Source: Verrucomicrobiota bacterium | GTDB taxonomy: Bacteria > Verrucomicrobiota > Verrucomicrobiia > Verrucomicrobiales > DEV007 | Length of the DNA stretch: 5,855 bases | NCBI GenBank assembly: GCA_027618625.1 | Contig: JAQCER010000259.1 | Location: 1-5,855 of the forward strand | Direction: 5' to 3' | In this document: positions 1-4,582 of the stretch, one piece after another | Layout: every line of letters begins with the position of its first letter | How positions within the stretch are numbered: position 1 is the first letter of the stretch | Notes under the pieces: model-generated | What the model saw: only the letters and a program-made list of their open reading frames with translations | Database searches by the model: none | What the model was told of the DNA's origin: nothing | Made by a program: the position numbers and the translations under genes

Positions 1-1469
1 GTACGAACGATTTCGCAAGTAAGAGTGGCAGCGTGACTTTGGCTGCTGGTCAGTCGAGCGCATCCATTCTGATCGCGATCACCGACGACCAGACCGACGA
101 GCCTAACGAAACACTCAGCGTGACCCTGACAAATCCACGAAATGCCGCGCTCGCTCTTGCATCTGGCCGTGCGACGATTCTCGATGACGATGCGCCTGCA
201 ACAGTTTCTGTCGCGGATGCCAGCGCAGCTGAAGGTGACGACGCCCTGTTGTTCCCAGTACGGCTGTCGACTGCGAGCGCGTTTTCGGTGGAAGTCACCT
301 ACACGGTCAAAGGCGAGTCCGCTAAAGCAGGCACCGATTTCGAGCCAACGGAAGGTGTGCTGGTCATCCCGCCAGGCAGTGGCTCCGCTGTAATCCGCGT
401 GTCCATCATTGATGACACGATCGATGAATTTGCAGAGAATCTCTCCGTAGTGCTCTCGTCGCCAGTGCGTGGCACGCTCGCAGACAGCTCGGCCACTGGC
501 ACCATCGAAGACAACGACAACGCCCCCGAAGTCTCGATTGCCAGCGCCAGCGGCTCCGAATCGGCGGCATCGATTTCACTGAGGGTCACGCTCTCCGCTC
601 CGAGCGGAAAGCAAATTTCAATGGACTGCCTCACCCGTGGTGCCACAGCGGTGCAAGGTGTCGACTTCGTCCCGGAATCCGGACCACTCTCCATTCCAGC
701 AGGAGCACAAGCAGCCCTCATCGTAATCCCATTGATCGCCGACGAATTGAATGAGGCGGACGAAACATTCGAGGTGGCGCTCTCGAATCCAGAGAATGCC
801 ACGATCGTTCAGGCTATCGGAATCGGGTCGATCCTCAATGACGATGCCATGCCTCGACTTAACATCGGCAATGGCTCAGGCAAGGAGTCGACCAGCGAAA
901 TCACCCTGCCAGTGACTCTCTCGGCGGCGAGCGGTCGCAGAATCGAGGTCCGCTATGTGCTGGAGAACATTACGGCCAAGGCGGGACAAGACTTCATTGC
1001 CACAAATGGAACACTGGTCTTCGAGCCTGGAGTTACCCAGGGCACGATCGCCGTCAAGGTGATCAATGACAGCAAAGTCGAGGCCCCCGAGCAATTGATG
1101 GTAAGTCTGTCATCCGCGACCTATGCCACCATAGAAGATGGCCGCGGCCTCGGCATCATTGGCGACGATGATGAGGAAGAGAGCAATGAAACCAGGCCAC
1201 GCGCCCTCAACGCCTATGCCCAGGGACGCCTCTCATGGTTCCGCGATCCAGATACCGGCGAGCGTTTCCTTAAGTATGTAGTCCCGCACGTCCCTGCACT
1301 CGATCGCTTCGATGTCACCCCGGAAGTATCCACCGATTGCATCCACTGGACGACTCCAACCACAGGCGACTGGGTAGTTGAGCGAGAGGGTGAATCCATT
1401 TATGCCATCATCCGGGCCACGGGCAACGAGCGGGCACAGTACGTGAGGTTCGTACTCACAGAAAAGTAG
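1..1469 (+). CDS. Calx-beta repeat protein, C-terminal part (5' end outside window)
   Basis: The reading frame is open from base 3, so the gene begins upstream; the GTG at 33 is an internal Val codon. The frame encodes 488 residues here. It shows the end of one Calx-beta unit (to about base 191) and three complete units at about 192-518, 519-845 and 846-1172, each 109 residues long. Each unit has the family pattern of a TDF-type turn, an acidic 'D(D/E)xxxExxExxxVxLxxP' stretch and a closing acidic linker (DDD, EDND, NDD, GDDDEEE). Known from the family: Calx-beta domains are Ig-like beta sandwiches, often Ca2+-binding, in extracellular or surface proteins. The last ~98 residues (about 1173-1466) form a different domain with a 'STDCIHWT' motif, resembling the 'VSxDLxxWT' C-terminal module of many verrucomicrobial secreted proteins (inference). 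The product is probably a large secreted or surface adhesion-type protein. No signal peptide can be seen because the start is missing. A terminator-like hairpin follows the stop by 2 bases. Confidence 0.92.
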   Translation, partial: TNDFASKSGSVTLAAGQSSASILIAITDDQTDEPNETLSVTLTNPRNAALALASGRATILDDDAPATVSVADASAAEGDDALLFPVRLSTASAFSVEVTYTVKGESAKAGTDFEPTEGVLVIPPGSGSAVIRVSIIDDTIDEFAENLSVVLSSPVRGTLADSSATGTIEDNDNAPEVSIASASGSESAASISLRVTLSAPSGKQISMDCLTRGATAVQGVDFVPESGPLSIPAGAQAALIVIPLIADELNEADETFEVALSNPENATIVQAIGIGSILNDDAMPRLNIGNGSGKESTSEITLPVTLSAASGRRIEVRYVLENITAKAGQDFIATNGTLVFEPGVTQGTIAVKVINDSKVEAPEQLMVSLSSATYATIEDGRGLGIIGDDDEEESNETRPRALNAYAQGRLSWFRDPDTGERFLKYVVPHVPALDRFDVTPEVSTDCIHWTTPTTGDWVVEREGESIYAIIRATGNERAQYVRFVLTEK

Positions 1470-1471
1470 CT

Positions 1472-1487
1472 TTGGGCTTCAGCCCAA
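1472..1487 (+). terminator. Hairpin immediately after the Calx-beta gene, terminator-like
   Basis: A perfect 6-bp stem TTGGGC / GCCCAA encloses a TTCA tetraloop and begins 2 bases after the TAG stop. No strong U-run follows (ATTCCTT), so it is not a textbook intrinsic terminator. It could also be the first palindrome of the repeat cluster that follows. Placement favours transcript-end formation or 3'-end protection. Confidence 0.45.
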
Positions 1488-1520
1488 TTCCTTCGACGTC
1501 AAATCGGACTAAAGCTCGAA

Positions 1521-1611
1521 GTGCCGTGAAACGGCATAAGCATGTAGCCGTGGGCGTGAGCCCATGGCATCATGTTTGCCATACAATCCGAGCCACGAAG
1601 CGGCATCAGCA
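1521..1611. repeat. Palindromic intergenic repeat cluster (REP-like)
   Basis: Several hairpins lie side by side. TGCCGT-GAA-ACGGCA (1522-1536) is a perfect 6-bp stem with a 3-base loop, extended by a G-T wobble. GCCGTGGGC-GTGA-GCCCATGGC (1547-1568) is a 9-bp stem with one G-T wobble and a GNRA-type loop, lengthened after a 2x2 internal mismatch by CATG/CATG (1541-1544 with 1571-1574). ATGGCA (1564-1569) can also pair with TGCCAT (1577-1582), competing with the large stem. A degenerate direct repeat is present: GAAACGGCATAAGCA (1528-1542) matches GAAGCGGCATCAGCA (1597-1611) at 13 of 15 positions. From memory, GCCGTGGGC...GCCCACGGC palindromes are common between genes in Planctomycetota and Verrucomicrobiota genomes, so this is probably a dispersed chromosomal element. 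No RAYT-type transposase is visible. Confidence 0.6.
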
Positions 1612-1688
1612 AATGGGAACATCAAGAAACAACTTGGGCATCACACGACAACAACATTCGACGAAGAACACGATTGTAGGTTCGGTTT

Positions 1689-2006
1689 TTGGATGAATCT
1701 GGACACGATTCTCTCGAAAATCGTCTCTACGCGTTTCACTTGAAGGAGAAAGTCCTCAGCCGTCTCGATCTGAGCGAACTCGGTCTTGCTCCTGATGCCT
1801 ACGCGAAAATTTCTGGTGTGGGTACCGATCTGAAACACATTAAGATTGAGGTCAGCGACCGGGAAATTGAGGTGAAGGTGGACTTGAAGTCACCCCCGAA
1901 AGTCAGCAGAGAACCTGCCGCTGCCACCCCAACGGAATCGCCCAAACCTGCGGAGCAAGATGCTCAAGATCGAGGCTCTCAGGGCAAGGGGGCCGGAAAG
2001 CCTTGA
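1689..2006 (+). CDS. Small hypothetical protein, 105 aa, uncertain 5' end
   Basis: I do not recognise this protein. The frame from the TTG at 1689 gives 105 residues: a probably helical, charged N-terminal third, a middle part with a likely beta-strand stretch (HIKIEVSDREIEVKVDLK) and a Pro/Ala/Glu/Lys-rich, probably disordered tail ending in a Gly/Lys segment. No signal peptide or membrane segment is seen. The frame has no ATG near its start and is closed by a TAG at 1677-1679, so TTG is the only usual start; only a weak AGG lies upstream. An overlapping ATG frame (1693-1743) encodes a plausible 16-residue start and then stops; adding one C near 1737 would join it to the long frame. The real product may therefore start at that ATG with a frameshift, sequencing error or programmed shift. 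That the 3' two-thirds are coding is fairly likely from length and composition. It converges on the methyltransferase gene. Confidence 0.6.
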   Translation: MDESGHDSLENRLYAFHLKEKVLSRLDLSELGLAPDAYAKISGVGTDLKHIKIEVSDREIEVKVDLKSPPKVSREPAAATPTESPKPAEQDAQDRGSQGKGAGKP

Positions 2007-2060
2007 GCGCCGATGACGAGAGAGATCATTCGATCATTTGTATGGATAGAATGCATTTTT

Positions 2061-2097
2061 TCTCTCTCTTTGCGATCTTCGCGCCTTCGCGGTGAAA
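2061..2097. repeat. GCGAAG-type dispersed intergenic repeat
   Basis: Read on the minus strand this is three imperfect 8-9 base units: ACCGCGAAG, GCGCGAAG and ATCGCAAAG, after GTTTC and before a GA-rich run. In translation such stretches give the 'FHREGAK' peptide often seen in spurious predicted proteins across unrelated bacteria (recalled from general experience). It lies in the gap between two convergent genes. The GA-run at 2018-2025 (GAGAGAGA) is a perfect complement of TCTCTCTC at 2061-2068, so an 8-bp stem with a 35-base loop is possible, with the T6 run (2056-2061) at its base. That could help terminate either gene, but the evidence is weak. Confidence 0.6.
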
Positions 2098-2123
2098 CTT
2101 TTCCCTGACTGGGTTAAAACGAA

Positions 2124-2807
2124 CTACTTTTTCTTTTTCGCCAGACGCTGGCGCACACTCTCGAACAGGCAGACTCCGGTGGCGACACTTACATTGAGAC
2201 ACTCCACCGATCCCGCCATGGGGATCCGCACCAGATAGTCGCATTCTTCAGAAGTAAGCCGACGGACACCTGCGCCCTCCGCACCCATGACAATGACCGT
2301 GGGACCGTGAAGTTCCACATCATAGATCGACTGGGTAGCCTCGTCGGCTGTTCCAACGAGCCACAACCCGGCCTTCTTCAGCTCGCGCAGGCAGCGGGCG
2401 AGATTTGTCACCGCCACAAAAGGGACGCTCTCGGCCGCTCCACAGGCAATCTTGCGAACGGTCTGAGTGAGGTGCACGGCGCGGTCTTTCGGAACGATCA
2501 CTGCCGTGACTCCGGCGGCATCTGCTGAACGCAGGCAGGCGCCCAGATTGTGCGGATCTTGAACGCCATCGAGCACCAGGATTAATGGAGCCTCACCTGC
2601 TTCCGCCAGGATCTTGGGAATGTCAGATTCATCGCGTGCCGCAGTGCCCTTGGACAGATCTGCATGACGGTTCTGACGCGCTCCACCGTCGCGGTCACGC
2701 CCCCGGCCTCGATCGCGGGAACCCGCAGGCCCGCGTGACGACGATGATGGCCTGGATGAGGAATCGGATGAGGATGAAGACGGGCGTTTTGGTTTGCGTG
2801 ACTGCAC
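2124..2807 (-). CDS. TrmH/RlmB-like SPOUT rRNA 2'-O-methyltransferase with atypical N-terminus
   Basis: The 227-residue product carries all three SPOUT 2'-O-methyltransferase motifs: motif 1 [17 protein letters not shown] (residues 84-100, with Asn87 and Arg93), motif 2 [12 protein letters not shown] (173-184) and motif 3 [17 protein letters not shown] (195-211, Asn205). These form the trefoil knot that binds S-adenosylmethionine. The core from about residue 61 closely resembles RlmB, which makes Gm2251 in 23S rRNA; the RlmB position usually Ser before LNVS is Cys203 here. RlmB normally has a ~90-residue L30e-like RNA-recognition domain in front. This protein instead has about 55 residues of low complexity: Ser-rich (SSSSSD and SSSSRG stretches), then Arg/Asp/Gly-rich, so probably disordered and RNA-contacting. 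The C-terminus ends in four Lys. The start is GTG at 2807, the only usual start before an in-frame stop at 2913-2915; no clear Shine-Dalgarno site precedes it. The gene is divergent from the cupin gene. Enzyme class is sure; the exact rRNA target is not. Confidence 0.93.
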   Translation of the reverse strand: MQSRKPKRPSSSSSDSSSRPSSSSRGPAGSRDRGRGRDRDGGARQNRHADLSKGTAARDESDIPKILAEAGEAPLILVLDGVQDPHNLGACLRSADAAGVTAVIVPKDRAVHLTQTVRKIACGAAESVPFVAVTNLARCLRELKKAGLWLVGTADEATQSIYDVELHGPTVIVMGAEGAGVRRLTSEECDYLVRIPMAGSVECLNVSVATGVCLFESVRQRLAKKKK

Positions 2808-2956
2808 AGGAAAGTGGGAAGATATTGCGCATGCTAGCGCATCTGCACGCGAGCACCAGCGGAGATTCGAAACGCCAAACCGAAGGGAGTTTCCTCCCGC
2901 CTTGACGCAGGATCAGGAAGCGACGAACGTCTGGCCAGGCTTTTTGCAATGACCCA
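2808..2956. other. Divergent intergenic region
   Basis: These 149 bases separate two divergently transcribed genes and should hold both promoters. Two small inverted repeats are visible: TGCGC-ATGCTA-GCGCA (2826-2841) and GGGAG-TTTC-CTCCC (2885-2898). I cannot identify convincing -35/-10 pairs, nor a Shine-Dalgarno site in front of either start codon. The missing L30e domain of the methyltransferase is not encoded here: the minus frame in phase with it reads only to an in-frame stop at 2913-2915 and shows no resemblance to that domain. Confidence 0.4.
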
Positions 2957-3742
2957 ATGGGCACGAACACCGACCAAGCACCTGATTCCAACAGCGACTC
3001 CAACCAACGCTGGCGCGGGCTGAAGCCTGCCGCCAAGGCAGCACTGGAGTTGCGCGACTACTCGGCGGCCAGCCCGGCTGAGCAACTGGCGACCACTGGT
3101 CTCGAAGTGGGACGCCTGATCTCCGGTCGCAAAGAACTGGAAGCAGCCGACGCCTGGATTCCCGGTGTCGAAATCGTGCCGCGCACCATTTACCAGCAAC
3201 GCCACCGCGGCTTCTTTGGAGAATTCGCTCGTCAGGAACAAGGGATCGTCGGAGACCTGGGGCTTTGGCCGCGGCAATGGGCGACTGCACGCATGTTCGC
3301 CGGAACGGCCAAAGGCTTCCACATTCATCCGCCAGCGATTCCTGAAGGCGAACAACCAGAAGTCTGGTTCAGGAAATTGTTCATCGACGAGCCTGACAAC
3401 GTAGCGCTGCGCCCTTACGAACGTGAGCAGTGGGATGTCATGTTCTTCATTCAGGGAATGATCGAGCTGCTCCTGGTCGATGAGCGTGAAGGTTTGCCGC
3501 GACGAGTGATGCGCTTCGTCATCTTTGGTGATGACCTTCCAGGGCCGAACAATGCCGGAGTGGTGATCCCGGCCGGCGTCGCCCATGCCTTGCACTGCAC
3601 AGGCTCTGACGACTGCATCATGGTCTACGGGACAAGCACAGTCTTCGATCCACTCGCGGAAGGACGCATTGCAAGCGACGTCGAAACCAAACACCTGCCG
3701 GACGACTGGCGGGCGTTCATGAGTGGCGGTGGAAACGCTTGA
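2957..3742 (+). CDS. RmlC-like cupin (dTDP-4-dehydrorhamnose 3,5-epimerase-related)
   Basis: This 261-residue protein has an RmlC-type double-stranded beta-helix from about residue 66. The order of motifs fits the epimerase family: IPGVEIVPRTIYQQRHRGFF (68-87), like the opening 'GV...D.RG.F' strand; AKGFHIHPP (118-126), like the 'RGLHYQ' segment with the catalytic His; QWDVMFFIQGMIELLLVD (158-175), like 'Q.KLVRV..G.V.DVAVD'; VVIPAGVAHALHC (202-214), like 'IP.GFAHGF'; and VFDPLAEGRIASD (229-241), like 'YDP..E.GI.WDD'. The position of the family's conserved Lys appears to be Asp160 and the Tyr before DP is Phe230, so normal 3,5-epimerase chemistry is doubtful, although His122/His124 remain. The first ~65 residues are a helical extension not usual in RmlC. 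The product is probably cytoplasmic. ATG 2957 is chosen because the frame is closed by TGA at 2903-2905 and has no earlier usual start; no Shine-Dalgarno site is obvious. It may be co-transcribed with the next gene, 29 bases on. Confidence 0.8.
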   Translation: MGTNTDQAPDSNSDSNQRWRGLKPAAKAALELRDYSAASPAEQLATTGLEVGRLISGRKELEAADAWIPGVEIVPRTIYQQRHRGFFGEFARQEQGIVGDLGLWPRQWATARMFAGTAKGFHIHPPAIPEGEQPEVWFRKLFIDEPDNVALRPYEREQWDVMFFIQGMIELLLVDEREGLPRRVMRFVIFGDDLPGPNNAGVVIPAGVAHALHCTGSDDCIMVYGTSTVFDPLAEGRIASDVETKHLPDDWRAFMSGGGNA

Positions 3743-3771
3743 GTAGCCGTTTTGGTGGTTTGTAAGGTAAG

Positions 3772-4101
3772 ATGGAAAGCGACGCCCCAGCCACCGAATG
3801 GCAGCAACCTCCATTCGATCAGGACACCGTTCGGCGGGTCTGGATCTTTGCTCAGGAGATTCCCGGCAACGATGCAGAACTCTGGCGCAAGGACGCATTC
3901 GGAGCGTGGATCTACCGGCTCGACTACGGCAACCGCCACTCAAACTTCGGCTGGCACATCGCCGAAGACTCCGGCAATCCGGAGTCCGGCCTGGCTAGCC
4001 TGCGCCCCTTGCAGTGGCAGAACTACGTCGATCAGATGGCGTCCGTAACGCAAAGCCGCGTGACCGCAGACGGCTTGCGTAATGTCCGGCGCCTGCTGTG
4101 A
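3772..4101 (+). CDS. Small HNH-like fold protein, probably catalytically dead
   Basis: The 109-residue product matches a pattern I know from small HNH-like proteins: W38-R-K-D followed by GAWI, then YGNRHSNFGW (52-61), an acidic/Pro/Gly loop and LRPLQWQN (77-84). Active-looking relatives read 'GWxIDHxxPxSxGGxxxxxNLxPLxWxxN'. Here the fold-defining Trp, Gly and PLQW residues are kept, but the 'DH' after GWxI is Ala64-Glu65, and the NL before PLQW is Ser76-Leu77. The metal-binding/catalytic His is thus missing and nuclease activity is unlikely (inference). Asn84 is retained. No signal peptide or membrane segment is present, so it is probably cytoplasmic. The start ATG has AAGG 4 bases upstream, a weak and rather close ribosome site. 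It sits 29 bases after the cupin gene on the same strand, which suggests one transcript. The family assignment rests on motif memory; the specific role is unknown. Confidence 0.72.
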   Translation: MESDAPATEWQQPPFDQDTVRRVWIFAQEIPGNDAELWRKDAFGAWIYRLDYGNRHSNFGWHIAEDSGNPESGLASLRPLQWQNYVDQMASVTQSRVTADGLRNVRRLL

Positions 4102-4107
4102 GCTGCC

Positions 4108-4147
4108 ATGCACGCATCAGTCTGCGGCGAGATGCCGCAGAATGCAT
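4108..4147 (+). terminator. Strong hairpin after the cupin/HNH-like pair
   Basis: TCTGCGGC (4121-4128) and GCCGCAGA (4134-4141) form a perfect 8-bp stem with a GAGAT loop. ATGCA (4108-4112) and TGCAT (4143-4147) can add an outer 5-bp stem after an internal loop. It begins 6 bases after the TGA stop of the HNH-like gene. There is no U-run after it, so it may be a 3'-end stabiliser, a Rho-related element or a dispersed palindrome rather than a classical terminator. Confidence 0.45.
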
Positions 4148-4203
4148 CTTCTGTGCCCAAATCAACACGAAGTTCAAACAAGGCTACAAGGCTACGCCAG
4201 CGC

Positions 4204-4260
4204 TTGACCCTTCGCAGCAAAGGATGCTAGGTCTAGCGACGATATCTCGATATTTTCGAC
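4204..4260 (+). promoter_or_regulatory. Possible regulatory region before the DUF1080 remnant
   Basis: TTGACC at 4204-4209 matches the -35 consensus at 5 of 6 bases, but no good -10 hexamer lies 16-18 bases downstream. A 5-bp inverted repeat GCTAG-GT-CTAGC (4226-4237) follows, then a direct repeat CGATAT at 4240-4245 and 4248-4253, just before the ATG at 4261. No Shine-Dalgarno site is visible. This could be an operator and promoter, but the evidence is only suggestive. The rest of 4148-4203 shows nothing I can name. Confidence 0.25.
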
Positions 4261-4545
4261 ATGAAATCGACCAACCCTCTTTCCATCGTAACAGCCATCG
4301 GGCTTCCACTTTCCGCCGCTGCGTTCATCTTCCTTCCCGCGCTCAGCGCGGCGGCCGAGGACGTTCCCTGGAAGTCACTCTTTGAAGGCAAAACGCTTGA
4401 GGGCTGGGAGCAGCGCAATGGCACTGAGGGCGGCCCATACCAAGTAGCTTGGAAAAGCATCCGCATTCGGGAGTTCGCATCTGAGTCACAAGCCCCGTGG
4501 GACCCACTATTGATCGTCAGAGTGACGGCAGATGCAGATCGATGA
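4261..4545 (+). pseudogene. DUF1080 (3-keto-disaccharide hydrolase family) remnant with internal deletion
   Basis: The 94-residue frame starts with a good Sec signal peptide (residues 1-32: positive n-region, hydrophobic core, ALSAAA before ED). It then reads VPWKSLFEGKTLEGWEQRNG (35-54), the hallmark N-terminal 'LFDGKTLxGW' strand of DUF1080 proteins. Directly after it comes GGPYQVAWKSIRIREF (57-72), which fits the last strand of the same domain ('HGGP..V.FKNIRIREL'). Full-length family members have well over 100 residues between these two motifs, so most of the jelly-roll domain, including the substrate-binding interior, has been lost in frame at about base 4423-4430. The last ~22 residues run past the usual family end. 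Known: DUF1080 proteins are exported sugar-acting enzymes abundant in PVC bacteria. The remnant is unlikely to be an enzyme. Its TGA (4543-4545) overlaps an ATG (4542-4544) of the next gene as ATGA. It could still serve as an exported peptide or translated leader. Confidence 0.6.
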
Positions 4546-4582
4546 ACAGATCGATGAACAGATCGATGAACAGATCGATGAA
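4535..4582 (+). repeat. 12-base tandem repeat, four perfect copies
   Basis: The unit CAGATCGATGAA occurs four times without mismatch at 4535-4546, 4547-4558, 4559-4570 and 4571-4582, followed by CACAGAC, which looks like a decaying edge. The unit is a multiple of three and holds one ATG, so in one frame it encodes Met-Asn-Arg-Ser over and over and provides four in-frame start codons (4542, 4554, 4566, 4578). In the frame of the DUF1080 remnant the first copy supplies the TGA stop. Copy number could change by replication slippage without breaking the reading frame. Confidence 0.95.

Noticed and set aside
33..35. GTG as start of the Calx-beta gene
   Set aside because: The frame is open to the left edge and the residues before it (TNDFASKSGS) continue the Calx-beta pattern, so this is an internal Val.
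299..802. Minus-strand open frame of 167 codons within the Calx-beta gene
   Set aside because: It lies wholly antisense to clear Calx-beta units and its Ser/Ala-rich translation mirrors the sense codons.
2026..2244. Minus-strand small open frame containing FHREGAKIAKR
   Set aside because: It overlaps the end of the methyltransferase gene and reads through the dispersed GCGAAG repeat; such peptides are a known annotation artefact.
2834..3943. Long minus-strand open frame of 369 codons opposite the cupin gene
   Set aside because: The plus strand here has recognisable cupin and HNH-like motifs. The minus translation is Arg/Ser-rich without any domain, which is typical of an antisense shadow in GC-rich DNA.
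4098..4385. Plus-strand open frame of 95 codons overlapping the HNH-like gene end and the DUF1080 start
   Set aside because: It crosses a strong hairpin and runs out of frame over the DUF1080 signal peptide, which is clearly coding in another frame. No domain was recognised.
4535..4582. CRISPR-like or plasmid-iteron repeat
   Set aside because: The copies are only 12 bases and directly adjacent with no spacers. There is no cas, rep or AT-rich origin context, and the repeat lies at a gene start.
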